Shown piece by piece: positions 47,902 through 59,509 of a DNA stretch of 64,000 nt. Under the pieces are notes generated by a model. It did no database searches, was not told the origin of the DNA, and worked only from the letters and a program-made list of their open reading frames with translations. Numbering within the stretch: position 1 is the stretch's first letter; every line of letters begins with the position of its first letter. The stretch is taken from positions 188,001-252,000 of the forward strand of contig JAQFVV010012669.1 of the NCBI GenBank assembly GCA_028023455.1, read 5' to 3'. The DNA is from Epiperipatus broadwayi (Eukaryota; Onychophora; Udeonychophora; Euonychophora; Peripatidae). Both the position numbers and the translations under genes were made by a program.

Positions 47902-50270
47902 TTAGTAAACCTAAAATTGTAAATATTAAGTTTTATTTGTTTATTTGGTAAGCGGTTTATTTTATTTCAAATAACGAAGAAATCTTTTAAATAAATTTAT
48001 GTTAATTGCAAATATACTTATCAATAAAGATTTCTTTTAGAATTCCTTAGCAGTCAATGACAAATAAAGCATAGATGAGAATCATGGTCAATTTACCAAC
48101 TTTCATTTAAATCTAGCTGACTACTTAAGATATTATAATTTTTATATATTCAAACCTGTTCACTATGTATGTGGGTTTTTTCCTAAAGCTATGACAATAA
48201 ATAGAATAGCATTCAAAAATATATCAAGAAAGATCAAAACATTTATAATTATTAAGTACTAAATGTAAAGTATCCACAGAAAATAGATAATGAATGTATT
48301 GTATTCACAAACATATACTCCATCCAATGTGATTAATCTGAGTTGATTGATATGCAATGTGAGCCAATACCCAAACTATAATAATATGGTAGATCAACTG
48401 AATAGTTGATCTACAATAATAATGGAAGACAACAGAATTCTACATCAGGTCATGCTACCAAAAATGTTTCAGAAAATTGTACAAGATGTTTGGTCATTGT
48501 TATTTTACTTTGAATAATAGGAATCACAAATACTATCAATTGTATGTAGGAACAAATGAATGGAGGAACAGTGATGATAGTAATCTATTGTGTGAGGGAG
48601 GCAAATTATAACCTTCACAGCTAAACAAATCTTGCTAGATTAAACATTTCTCTGGAACTATCAATCCCTTTAAAATTGTGAATCTACATGAAAGAAATAA
48701 GCATAAGAATTTCATGAGATACTTAACATTAATTTGTATATATCCTTTCTTCAAATCTAAGTCCCTTCAATTTAAAAGAAAGACATATAGTCTAAAAACA
48801 TTGCTTAAGCATTAGCTGATTTTAACTAATCCATAATTATTTGCATTTCTATGTCTAACATAAACGTTCTTTATGCTGATCATTAGAAACTTTTAATTCT
48901 ACCAAAAAATGAAAGCTGACTGTAGTTCACTGAAGGTATGGTTTATTTCATTACTGTACTGTCAAAATATTATTTATATAAATTGTCTATAATAAATTTT
49001 TGTATAGCAGCCAATATATGACAATCAAATTTATAGCGACCTTATTTTTAGTCCAAAGGCTGAATGTGATTTGATTATTTTCTTTTTGAAGTTTTTGGTA
49101 TTTGATAGTAGTAATAACTCTGTATCAGTCTATGTTAGAGCCATTCATGTAATTCCAAATATCCATTCTGAAGCTATCTTTTCTTCTATATCTTTTAAAG
49201 CAAGAACTTCAAACCTTAAGGTTTTGAATGCAAGCTAACTTGGTAAAATATCAAAAATATCTACAGATGTCTTGTAACCAAGATCATTCAAATATACTGT
49301 TCCTGATTTAAAATCAGATCTATATAAGTACACAAGCATATTGGCATGGACTAAATTAACATAAAAGAAATAAAGATGGGTACTGGAAGATATAATAAAT
49401 ATACAAAGCTGAAAAAACAGAAACTATATTCTGATTTGGTAGTCCACTCATGGGTATATGGACGGCTCTAGAATAGAGTGATCTTAGCCAAGAAAAAGAA
49501 AGCACATATTAATATTTTGCTTTGTTGTGGTTTCTGCTATTGTCATTATTTTTTGGTCATCATCTAATCCACTTCATTTTTATTAATGATCCAAATTTGT
49601 ACCCATACATGAAATTAACAATACACCAAACTTTTTATGAGATTTTCCGACAAATGTAAATTTATAATTTTTTCAGTTTTTCTAGAGATGGGAAATCTGA
49701 TGAATGATATTATTCAGGACAGCTTATTAATTAACGAAAAAATTTTAAATAAGTAGAAATTAATGATACTTTATAAAGAATAATATTTAGCTGTATTGAA
49801 GGAGGCTGCATTTACTTCTGGTTTTGATTTGATGTTTGCCCTGAATAATATTCTCCTGTCAGATTTGTCATCTCTATAAAAACTGAAATAGCAAATGTAA
49901 ATGATCATTTTATATTTTCTGTTCAATCTGATTAGGAGATTGGTGCAATAATATTAAAAGGTTTGGAAAAATTATTATTTCAGTGTTTTAATATATACAT
50001 AAATGGTATATTTTGTGAGTTCATCCATGTATGATTTTGATTATAAGTATATCAATGTTTCAGTCTGATCACCCAAAACGTCAATTAGGTGATGAATAGA
50101 ATATTATAAAGATGGTTGTAGAATTAGTTTTTGACACTGATTTTAACAATAATAAAGTTCTACCAATAGAAAAAACAAGTATATAAAATTGAAAAATAAA
50201 AGTCAGAAATTCTTCTTAAATAGGAAGTTTGTATGTATCATCACATTTGTTGATACAATTTGGTTTTTTT
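47902..50270. other. AT-rich non-coding stretch with one hairpin
   Basis: It holds a perfect 11-bp hairpin (48389-48399 with 48404-48414, GTAGATCAACT, 4-base loop) and nothing else I can name. Short fragments near 49020-49480 look repeat-like but were not identified. Confidence 0.45.
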
Positions 50271-50289
50271 TTTTTAGTATTTCAATGGC

Positions 50290-51799
50290 TTCTCTGATAT
50301 TACATTGGAGAAATCAATATTGTGACTTGAATCCTGAGTGAGTCCTGAGTATTGCTTAGTATGTTCATCTACTGTAGTACCAATGTGATGATTGATCATA
50401 CCTACATAAAAAACTTTACAAATGTCACATGAAATTTTATAAACTCCATGATCCTTAAGAGGAATTGAAACTTTAGACTTGGTTATGAAGTTACTAATTT
50501 TTTAATAAGTAGTAAATGCTGTTTTATATTGTAGCATTTTAGAATACATCTAATACTATCTGTAGTTTCTTTTATATAAGAACACAAATCCTAATTGTTG
50601 TTTTTTTCTTTTTCTTTCTTATTTTGATTCTTTTGGGCTTGATGAATAATTTTATAATTATAACCATTAGCTTAAAAACATTATTTATATGATATTTCTT
50701 ATTTCAGACATTATTTATATGAAAGGCTAATTGCTCATGTGGCTACAGAAAAAATCTGAGTAGGAAGATGATGTGATAAAAATTATAAGTATCTGTCTCT
50801 GTGTATTTTTTCTGAAAACGATAGATTTTTTTGTTTCCTAGAGACAAGTATATCAAGAAAGGGAAGTTTTCCATCTGACCGTGTCTCCAGTGTAAATTTA
50901 ATATAAGGATGAATATTATTTAAATGTGAAAATAAAATCATATAATTTATTTTTTTGCTTCCAGATGATAAATGTGTCATTTATATATCTTTTTTTTTTT
51001 TTAAAGATGCTGATTCTAAAGTAAGAGTTTCTATATTTTTCCATAAATAAATCAGTTATTACTCCTGAAATAAATGAATCCATATGAGTACCAAAAGTGC
51101 ATTTATAATGTTGTCCATTAGATACGAAATTTGTGCTTGAAAGGCAATGTTTAGCTAAAGCAATAACATAGTCTGGCAAATTGCAATGTTGAGAAATTAC
51201 ATTTAAAGCTTCTTCAATTGGAACATTTGTAAACAAAGAAACAACATTGAAGCTAAGCAAGATTTTTTACAATAAATATTAAGAATTATTTTGTACTGAT
51301 ATTAACAATATCTAGTGTACTATGCACCCTTAACTATCATCATCAGATATAGCACAAGATCGAACCAAATATAATAAGTAGTTCATAATTCTATAAAACT
51401 AATAAATGGAATTGTTAAGATTTATTAAATCAAATAAATATCTAGTTAAAATGTTAGAGAGAAATTATATTGTATTTACAATTGGTTGAAGAGAGGTATC
51501 TGCTTTGTATAGTTTTGGGAGTCCATAGAATTTTGGATAGACACAAGAGTTTTCACAAGAACTTATTTTTTTTTTATGTCTTTTTCAATTAGTGATTTAT
51601 TAATAATTGATTTAATTGTTTTTTTCAAAATAGATAGTATGATCTTTTTTATTTTTTTATAAATTTTATCATTTAGTAAAGCTAATAATATTTTACTATT
51701 GTACATGTCATCATCCATGATAACAGTAGGATTACCTTTATCAGGCAGTAGTATATCGATTGACTTTGTCCAATTTTATATTATTTAAATCTCAACATT
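50290..51799 (-). pseudogene. Penelope-like reverse transcriptase and GIY-YIG domain, broken
   Basis: On the minus strand the order is: LLPDKGNPTVIMDDDMYNSK (51760 on, matching the ADKG block), a YGLPK-type stretch near 51530, MLSFNVVSLFTNVPIEEALN (51260 on, motif A region), SFISGVITDLFMEK, then RYINDTFIIWK, where YIND replaces YVDD. IKFTLETRSDGKLPFLDILV follows. The GIY-YIG part reads GVYKISCDICKVFYVGMI (about 50465-50400), then VDEHTKQYSGL. Frameshifts break it between blocks and one catalytic aspartate is changed. The family uses the GIY-YIG nuclease to nick target DNA. Confidence 0.88.
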
Positions 51800-51804
51800 C
51801 TTTC

Positions 51805-52309
51805 TGCTGTGTGTGCATGTGTGTGTGTACATCAAAACAAGAAGTGTTAATGTATTAAAGAAGACAAGTAAAGATAGAAAATGGATTGAGCAGGCAAAAT
51901 GAACCAATGAATGGTAATAGAATAAAAAATTTTCTCTGAAGGTCATGTGTGCTCTATAAATAACCAGTAGCTATTTATTCTCCATCTTCTATATTGGTAT
52001 AAACGTGCATACAGAAGCCAAATGGACTTCAACCCAGTAGAATCCCCATTGAAGTTGAAGAAAGAGGATACATTTAGATATGAAAGAGCTCATCCCAGTC
52101 TATATTATAATTTCTATATGCCTCATAACTAATTGTAACTAATGATGATTATACTAACTTTTATCTGTTACATAATGTATTATAATTACATGTAATTAAT
52201 TGTCATCTATTTGCATAAATTAATGCTTATTGTTATTATTAAATAATAGATAACTAAAGATACTCGTGTCTTCATTTTTTTTGTGTTAGATAACTCAATA
52301 TATAGCACA
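51805..52309 (+). repeat. Left LTR of the Gypsy element
   Basis: 505 bases, TGCTGTG...TATAGCACA. It shares with the right LTR the landmarks TCTATAAATA (promoter-like) and TAGCTATTTATTCT, plus a run ending ACTCAATATATAGCACA. The first 30 bases contain an expanded TG repeat absent from the right LTR. Confidence 0.9.
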
Positions 52310-52312
52310 AAT

Positions 52313-52328
52313 TGGCACAATCAGATGG
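52313..52328 (+). other. Candidate primer-binding site
   Basis: TGGCACAATCAGATGG begins 3 bases after the left LTR. A primer-binding site starts with TGG, matching the CCA end of a tRNA. I could not assign the tRNA. Confidence 0.45.
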
Positions 52329-52479
52329 TGAAAAGGAAAAGCCAGTTTGGCTCAGTTAATGGGAGACTGGAAAAAAGCAGCTTGATGCAGATAGACAGTC
52401 AATAAAATCTAAGGAGGTTGATGCACAAAAATACAGATCAAGCCAGTAGTAAGCAATGCCTCTTGGGGGCCAGTATGTC

Positions 52480-55470
52480 GAACTCATATAGCTAAATATT
52501 TTGTAGTCTATAAGGTGAAAGACAAAAACACTAAAATAACTATCATGCTGCTTTTTAGGGGTCCAAGATTGACTGAGGTCACAAACCAATTACATGAACC
52601 TGATGATCCCGAAAGCTTAATTTATGCCAAAGTTATTAAGTGGCTAAATAATCATTTTAGTCCTGAATCCATCAAAATATATACCCAGACTATACTTACA
52701 TAAGAGATGCCAAATGAAGGAGGAAGGTTACAGAGCCTACAACATGGCATTAAAAGAAATGATTAGAAACTGTGTATATGGTGATTATTTAGACAAGGTC
52801 TTATTAAATCAATGCCTATGGGGGCTGAATGGACAACAGATTCTGTCAGTAGCTGTTGGTCATCCCTGAGCTAACCTATGTAGAAGCAATAAAAAAGAAG
52901 AATTATTTATGAATTAGTAATGAATAATGGAAAATAATTTCTAAAATCAGATGCAGGTAGACTAAACCAAATGTTAATCCTAAAAATGAGCAGGTAAGAA
53001 AAAATGAAAACTCAAATTGGGAATGTTTTCACTGTGGAAAATCTTGTCTCCTTGCATGCAAGTACAGGTGGGCCATCTAGTGAGGGTTTGCTGCACCATA
53101 ACTAAAAATTCTAAAAACAAACAAACAAGTATACCAGAAACAAAATGAGAAATTCTGAATATCTCACAGAAATCCAAAAAGCTGAGACAACCAACAGCAA
53201 ACAAATAATGCTGATAGTGAAAATATGCAGAAAACTAGTTGAAATGGAAATAGATAGTGGGGCAGTAGTATCTATATCCTACAGAGAATGGTTCACACTA
53301 AGGTCAAAACTAAAAAATATAAACTGAGAATTGAAAATGCAAGGGTAAGGACAAGAGATGCAAATGGGAACTCCAGTGAAATAACCAGAGTAGTCAAAGT
53401 AGTGGTGAGTATAAACACTCATAGAAAAAAGTTAAGACTATATTATAAAAAGTAAAATAATGCCACTGATCAGTAGGGAATGGTTCACCCTGTTAGGTAT
53501 TAAAATATGTATGCTGAGTAAAATACAAGTAGAAAAAGAACTAGAGTATAGATTTCCCAAGCTATTCATGGGAAAACAGGAGATCAGTTGTCATAAATAA
53601 ACAAAATTCTTTCATTTTAAAATCAAGAAGAAATTCTATTTGCCCAATGATCCTGGGTAAAAGAAACTCTGTGTGAACTAGTGGAGAAGTGGGTATTAAT
53701 GCCCATGGAGAAAACAGAATGGGTCACACCTATAGCTATTATCATGAAACGAAATAGCCAAATACATATACGTGGAGATTACAGACTAACCAGCAGTAAA
53801 TGTATAGAGAAAAGCCCATATCCTGTACTAAACATTAGAGAAATTTTAGATGGGTTAAAGGGGGCTAAACATTTTGTAAAACTGGATCTGAAGGCAGTTT
53901 TCTACCAAGTTCCAGTGACAAAATAATCTGCAGCCATATTTACCATTATAATGCATAAGAGATTGTATACATATAACAGACTACTTTTTGGGATAACCAT
54001 AGTCCTAAATATCTTCCAAGCTAAAATGGATATGTTTAAGAAATTCTGGAAGGGGTTATACCATATTTCAATGATATCTCAATAATGGATGAATTGAGGA
54101 GATTATTGAAAGAGAAGTTAAACAGAGCATGTGAAATATTAAGAAAAATTTGGAGTTACTTTTAATGTACAAATTGCATTTGGGATATGATGAAAAAGGT
54201 TCTAGAACACATCATATTAGACAGGGGAATACAACCTTAACCTGAAAAAACCGGGGCCATAATTAATGGCCAAACTCCTAAAATGGAAAACAACTCCAAG
54301 AATTTTTTGAAAATTTTTTATTAACAATAAGGCAAATGTAGAAAAACCACTATGTGAGCTTTTAAAAAAAAATCAAAAATGAACCTGGGAGAAGCCAACG
54401 AGAGGGCAGAATCTAAAGGCACTGATCACCTCAGATCAGTTATTAGCAAATTATGTTTAAGAACCTTGATGTAACCTTAATTACAGATGCATCTGAATAT
54501 GGAATTGGGGCAGTTCTTAGCCACCCATCAAAAGAAGGAGAATGTCTCATAGCATTTATGTCCAGAACCCTAACAGTGACAGAAAGCAACTACAGTCAAC
54601 TTGACAAAGAGGCACTAGCCTGTCAGCCTATAATGTTATGCTATAGAAGGGAACTCAAATCAGACATGCTGATGTTTTATCTTGTGTCCCTGATACTACA
54701 GAAAAAAAATAATGACATGGAAATAATTTTTTTGGACCAATGAAATCCAGATTCACTAGTAAAACAGTAGCCAACTGGACTCTGAAGACTACAGAATACC
54801 AAATACTGATTGGGTAGATTAGAAATGAATAGGAAAGTAGATACTCACCCTATTTAAGCCCAATTACTGTGGAAGGTTTGCCAACAACTGTCAATGTTGA
54901 ATTAGATATATTAGAAATGGTGCCCAAGTTTTGATTCCACCTACAGATCATAAAAACCTATTAAAAAATAATTCACCAAGAAGATCCTGTCATGGTGAGG
55001 GCAAAACCTCTTGCTTGTAGCTATGTGTACTGGCCAGATATGAGCAGTGACAGAGAAAAAATATAAAAAATGTGTAGACCTTGTCAGTCTACTGCAAACT
55101 TACCCCAGAAAAGTCATCACCATGGCTTAAAGAAAATAGATCATGGAACTGTGTATATATTGACCATTGGGACCTCATAGATGGCAACATTATAAGTGTA
55201 TTAGTAGATGCTGCCTCCAAATGAACAAAATATAAATTTGTAAAAAATATAAATCCAAAAGTAACTATATACTCTTAAAAATCTTTATGCATCACGGTTT
55301 CTCTTTAGGTATTCATTTTCAATAATGGTACTGGATTCACTTTGGAAAAATTTAAAGTTTTTTTGGAAGTGGGAATACAACATGTTCTAGCACCACCATA
55401 TCACCCAGAATCAGAGAAGGTGGTGCAACAATTGAATTTAGCTCTAAATAGGTTCTGAACATAGCAGTGC
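52480..55470 (+). pseudogene. Gypsy gag-pol remnant
   Basis: Gag: LIYAKVIKWLNNHFSPESIK (52515-52703). A damaged knuckle, WECFHCGKSCLLAC, is near 53020. Protease: VEMEIDSGAVVSISYREW, with the DSGA active site at 53251-53265. Reverse transcriptase: WVTPIAIIMKRNSQIHIRGD and HFVKLDLKAVFYQVPV (53681-53926); the polymerase box near 54060 reads YFNDISI instead of YLDDILI. RNase H: LITDASEYGIGAVLSHPSKE and SNYSQLDKEALAC (54453-54660). Integrase: YVYWPDM, then FNNGTGFTLEKF (the catalytic aspartate position reads N) and LAPPYHPESEKVVQQLN (55380-55440). No domain is intact, so there is no activity. Confidence 0.9.
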
Positions 55471-56020
55471 TGCACCAACACATCATGTCATCTACAGCCA
55501 CTGGTAAATAGCCAGAAAAAATATTGATGGAAAGGGAAATGAAAAACAAACTGCCTATCCTTCTGCTGAAGAACAACCAACAAAAATTTCCAGGAAATAA
55601 CTATGCTGCTGGAGAAAAGATGGAAATAAGAGATAACCCATGGAAAATGTGGATCAAGGGCCAAAAAAAAAAAAAACTCAAACCACATCATAAAAGTGGA
55701 AATCTCTATAGGAATTATATACAGATGACATGTAAATCACATTAGAAAAAACTAAACTGAAACAAATGTAGACCATAATGCAAAATGTTGGGAAAATCCC
55801 AAACAAAACTGAAAAAAAAAACCATTCAACAAGATTGTGCAGAGATTCATACTGCTGAATCATAGGAAAAACTTGATATGATAATCCCACAACCAAATGT
55901 TATAGAATATACATGTACCAAAAGACTTCAATGTCAACCCAACCCCCAGATTATCTAAAAGACTATATTTACTACTCCAAGGAAAATTAAAATAAAGTCT
56001 ACAGAGTCTCTCGTCAGTAT

Positions 56021-56031
56021 GAGGGGGGTAG
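56021..56031 (+). other. Polypurine tract of the Gypsy element
   Basis: GAGGGGGGTAG lies immediately before the right LTR (TGCTATG), as expected for plus-strand priming. It fixes the right LTR start at 56032. Confidence 0.8.
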
Positions 56032-56560
56032 TGCTATGTATGTACTTCAAAACAGGAAGTGTTAATATGTTAAAAAAGACAAATAAAAGTAGAAATAGAA
56101 AACAGATTAAGCAGGCAAAATGAATTAACTAATAATAGAATAAAAGTTTCTCTCTGAGGTCTGTGTGTTCTATAAATACCTGGTAGCTATTTATTCTGCA
56201 TCTTCTATATTGGTGTAAACATGTACGCAGAAGCTGAGTGGATTTGAATCCAATAGAATCCCTGATGAAGGTGAAGAAAAGGGATTTAGGTATAAAAGAG
56301 GCTGCCCTACTCTATATTGTAATTTCTGTATACTTTATGGCTAATTGTAATTAATGATGACTATACTAACTTTTATCTGTAATATAATGCATGATAATTA
56401 CATGTAATTAATTGCCATATGTATATGAATATATAAAAATATTATCAATTTAGTTTGTTTAAATTAATCGTTGTTATTATTATTATTATTAAATAATAGA
56501 TAAGCAAATGTATTCCTGTCCTCAATTTTCACTGTGCTAGTTAACTCAATATATAGCACA
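56032..56560 (+). repeat. Right LTR of the Gypsy element
   Basis: 529 bases, TGCTATG...TATAGCACA. It aligns with the left LTR throughout, with many substitutions. An AT-rich insertion (about 56420-56450) explains the extra length. It is followed by the CTTTC target repeat. Confidence 0.9.
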
Positions 56561-56565
56561 CTTTC

Positions 56566-56900
56566 TTTGAAATATTATTTGTAGGAAATGTTTTTTTAAA
56601 AACCTTGAAAACATTGGTTCTAGCTATATTAGCTGTTGAAGAATCTATTTTATCAAGACTTGATTCAACATTACAAATACAATAATTTCTTCAAATAGAA
56701 TTTAGGAAACAAAATTAAAATCTTTCTCCAAGTTTGAAATTTTATCTCTGGAATCTTTCTCTAAGACTGAGATTTTATCTCTGGAGAAAACATTCTTTGA
56801 TAAATTATAAAGTTTTGTGATTTGGAGACATAATTATTGGTGAGTATGTTTTAATTAGTATTTGCCTTTTTTTCTCTTTGATTTGGCTGCTATAAAATTT
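56566..56900 (-). pseudogene. Penelope-like element N-terminal part beyond the Gypsy insert
   Basis: The minus strand reads VESSLDKIDSSTANIARTNV then FKVFKKTFPTNNISKKE, typical of the region just upstream of the fingers of Penelope reverse transcriptases. Further upstream is a heptad-like stretch with repeated DKIS.LEKD units (56700-56790), suggesting a coiled coil. The frame runs straight into the Gypsy target site. Confidence 0.7.
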
Positions 56901-57179
56901 GAATCTTTAATTGATCTAAAATTTGCAATGTAATCAAAATTAGTCACAGTAAAGGATGTATTCTACCGCTAAGAAATAAATGTAAATCCAGCAATGATTT
57001 CTCAATTCTGTTTCGTTTTTTTTGATAAAGAATTTAGAATGATTTTGCTTGTTTCTTTTGAGAATTTTATGAATCCTGTAATTTTTTTGTGTGAAAGAAA
57101 TATAATTCAACAAGTGAACATAATATTAGGGTTTTTACATGCTAATAGAAAAGATAAATTAATTAGTAATTATGTTTAT

Positions 57180-58215
57180 TATAATCCTCTTCAACTGATC
57201 ATCCAAATTATGTTTATTATAGATTCAAAGAATCTGATATTTATTACTATAAAAGTAGAATCCCTCAAGGAAACATTCTTGAACCAATTTTATTTGCATT
57301 ATATACATATGATATATCTAAAATTGTTTGTAATTGTAATATTCTGCAGTTTGGTGATGATGTAAAGTTATTTCTTAGAATTGATAATTTATCTGATCAT
57401 TTAAAATTGCACAGTTCTATAAATGATTTTGTGTTTTGGTGTAAAAAATCAGATGATTGTTAATATTGAAAAAACATGTTATGTCCTTCTGTAATAAAAT
57501 ATTTCCTAGTTTTTTCACTATCCTGTAGATAATATTGATATTCCTAGAAAGAATAGGATAAAGGATCTAGGGGTTTGGTTCAATAGTAATGGTCTTTTCT
57601 GATCCACATTAATAAAATTATTCATAAATGTAATAAGATTATTGGGATTATAGCAAGGTCAAAATCAGTTTTACATAACAATCTTGCATTTATTTATTTT
57701 ATGCAATGTTTGTAATTATAATTAATTATTGTTCTGTTGTTTGGAATTCTAACACAAAATGTTATGAGAAATGACTGCAGAATATAATGAAGAAGTACTT
57801 TAAGTACGTATGTTTGGAATTACTTTTAGATTGTTAATCATATCTTATGAAAAAAAGAATGTTGAATGATGTAATGTTTTTTAGAAAAATTGTTTTATGT
57901 GAATTTGATGTTTGGAATTTGTTCATAATATATTATAGAATTCATACTAGAAATGTAATTTATATTAAAAAATGTAATCATAATGTTTGTAAGAATTCTG
58001 CCATGATTAGAATGCCTATGTTATATAACAATATATTTTTGAATATTTGATATATTTAATTTGAATTGTCATGATTTTTCAAAACAACGTAAACTAATTC
58101 TTGGTTTGTAAAAGCTGTATGATAATTGGATTGATACTAGTCTGTTGTTACATGCTTAATAAATTGAATTATTATTATTATTATTATTGTTGTTGTTATT
58201 ATTATTATTATTAAC
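57180..58215 (+). mobile_element. Jockey/CR1-like LINE 3' half with ATT-repeat tail
   Basis: Plus-strand blocks read SRIPQGNILEPILFALYTYD (57255 on; motif B, normally VPQGSVLGPLLF), ILQFGDDVKLFLRIDN (57345; FGDD replaces FADD), and NRIKDLGVWFNSNGLF (57560; the DLGV block of Jockey/CR1 elements). Later frames match the thumb only loosely. The element ends in a trinucleotide ATT/GTT repeat, a common LINE 3' end. It is 5'-truncated and has several stops. No TSD was identified. Confidence 0.7.
58168..58213. repeat. (ATT)n/(GTT)n microsatellite
   Basis: About 15 units of ATT with a short GTT block in the middle. It sits at the end of the LINE remnant and is best read as its 3' tail. Confidence 0.85.
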
Positions 58216-58319
58216 AACACGATTATATATTTTTATCTATACGATATAAAGTATTGATAAACTACAGTGCATTAAAGTTTTCCTTTTCCAGATGATTAAT
58301 TATAAATAAAATTTAGTTT

Positions 58320-58428
58320 TTTTTTTCCATGTGTCATAGCATCGGCCGGGACGCGAACCCACAACCGTCTGCAACCAACTACTTGCTTGCATGGCAGCTG
58401 CGATACCTCTCGGCTAACAACGCAAGAC
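58320..58428 (-). mobile_element. Second SINE type, tRNA-Leu/Ser-like head, 16-bp TSD
   Basis: On the minus strand the A box reads TTAGCCGAGAGGTAT and the B box TGGGTTCGCGTCCCG. The spacing between anticodon arm and B box is long, about 30 bases (AGTAGTTGGTTGCAGACGG), like the long variable arm of class II tRNAs. It ends GATGCTATGACACATG and an A-run. The exact TSD AAATAAAATTTAGTTT is at 58304-58319 and 58429-58444. The 3' tail is the same as in the tRNA-Val-like SINE of this window although the tRNA head is different. The anticodon is not clear. Confidence 0.85.
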
Positions 58429-58727
58429 AAATAAAATTTAGTTTATGTCAAAATAAGAAAGAATGACAAATTTATATACTGTATATATAAAACACCTGAT
58501 ATTTTCAATTTTCCTAATCAACATTTAAATCATATCTAAATTATATCATTTTTGTTTTTTAGTAGCATTTCCAGTTTTTTAATTTTAAAATTTGAATTAA
58601 TTTGATAAAATAGAACTTATTTATTGCATCAATATTACTTCATCATATGTATGCATGCAAACAAATCACACACATACACATAAAGTGTTGATATTAATTA
58701 ATATATCATACTTACTCTATTTTTATG

Positions 58728-59509
58728 CTATGTTAAACTTGTTTCTAAAGTGCTGGATTCTCGAGATTGTTGGCTTAGTAGTTTAGTTTCCTCATTCACC
58801 CTCCTTTCATAGTCAAATTCTTCTTTATTTTCAGTCATATTACTATGGTTAGAAAATTCTTTTGTTAATGTGATTGGTGTCATATGGCTTCCACATAAAC
58901 ATATGATTCCTTTGGCGGTATTGTGTGCAATCTGGTTATATTCGCAATTAGAATTTGTACATTTGACAGTCTCAGTAGGGGAACTATGACTTGAATTACT
59001 GCTTTTACTTTCTTCATGTTCCAAGTCTTTGGTTTTATTTTCGACCATATTTTCATCTTTAGTACATTTTTCAACATTATTCTCATACATCTCTTTACTA
59101 TATCCTTGTCCAGTAATATTATCTTGGCTATTGTTGGTTGCATCTTTTTGGAGACGTCGATAAGGTTTGTCTGTATCCTCTACTCCTATAAATTTAATTG
59201 GGAGAGCATGAGGTTTGGTCCCAATTTTTGGACCTATGGCTTTCAGAGGTTGTTGCTTGGAGGTGCTAGTCGTCGCACTGGCCACACCACTATCTGCGCT
59301 GTTAAACTCACAAGATACCTCTTCTCCATTTTCATTCACAGCCCTTAATGATGTATCAGAGATAAGTTTTTCTGTCTCTTCTTTATGTAGAATATCTTTC
59401 TTTAATATCGACTTCTTCTTCGGAGCGTGCTCAACTGGACTCAATTTTTTCCCTCCAACTGTGCCATCTAAAGCTTCACCTGAAGTTGATGATTTAATGT
59501 GATTTTTAC
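58728..59509 (-). CDS. Last coding exon of an unrecognised host gene
   Basis: On the minus strand a good acceptor (TTGTCTTTCAG) ends at 59510. It is followed by about 260 codons open to a TAG at 58728-58730. Codons are varied and not AT-noise-like. The protein part is hydrophilic and probably disordered: a lysine-rich KKKSILKKDILHKEE near the start, serine/threonine-rich linkers, KFIGVEDTDKPYRRLQKD, and a cysteine cluster (VKCTNSNCEYNQIAH then IICLCGSHMTP) about 70 residues from the end. No signal peptide or membrane segment is seen. The first exon bases complete a codon split by the intron. A strong donor, GTAAGT, 12 bases past the stop suggests a 3'-UTR intron or an alternative end. I do not recognise the gene; a cytoplasmic tail or scaffold protein is possible. 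Confidence 0.75.

Larger units (their letters stand above)
51805..56560 (+). mobile_element. Complete but decayed Gypsy LTR retrotransposon, 5-bp TSD
   Basis: Two LTRs of about 0.5 kb start TGCT and end AGCACA. They enclose gag, protease, reverse transcriptase, RNase H and integrase in that order, which is Gypsy order. The exact 5-bp TSD CTTTC is at 51800-51804 and 56561-56565. The LTRs differ by many substitutions and indels, and every domain has stops, so the copy is old. It inserted into a minus-strand Penelope-like element. Confidence 0.92.
50275..56900 (-). mobile_element. Penelope-like element on the minus strand, split by a Gypsy insertion
   Basis: Minus-strand Penelope coding sequence lies on both sides of a Gypsy element. 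The N-terminal part is at about 56900-56566 and the rest at 51799-50275. Removing the 51805-56565 segment restores a continuous Penelope reading path (NISKKE then a stop, DLNNIKL), and a 5-bp TSD marks the junction. The element therefore predates the Gypsy insertion. The 3' limit near 50275 is where coding similarity fades. Confidence 0.85.

Noticed and set aside
56994-57365. 123-codon plus-strand frame before the Jockey/CR1-like LINE.
   Set aside because: Its second half overlaps the LINE reverse transcriptase in a different frame and its residues are F/I/L/V-rich noise.
58880-59502. Overlapping frames on both strands in the host exon region (for example 59016-59348 plus).
   Set aside because: Shadows of the minus-strand exon; they have no splice or start context of their own.
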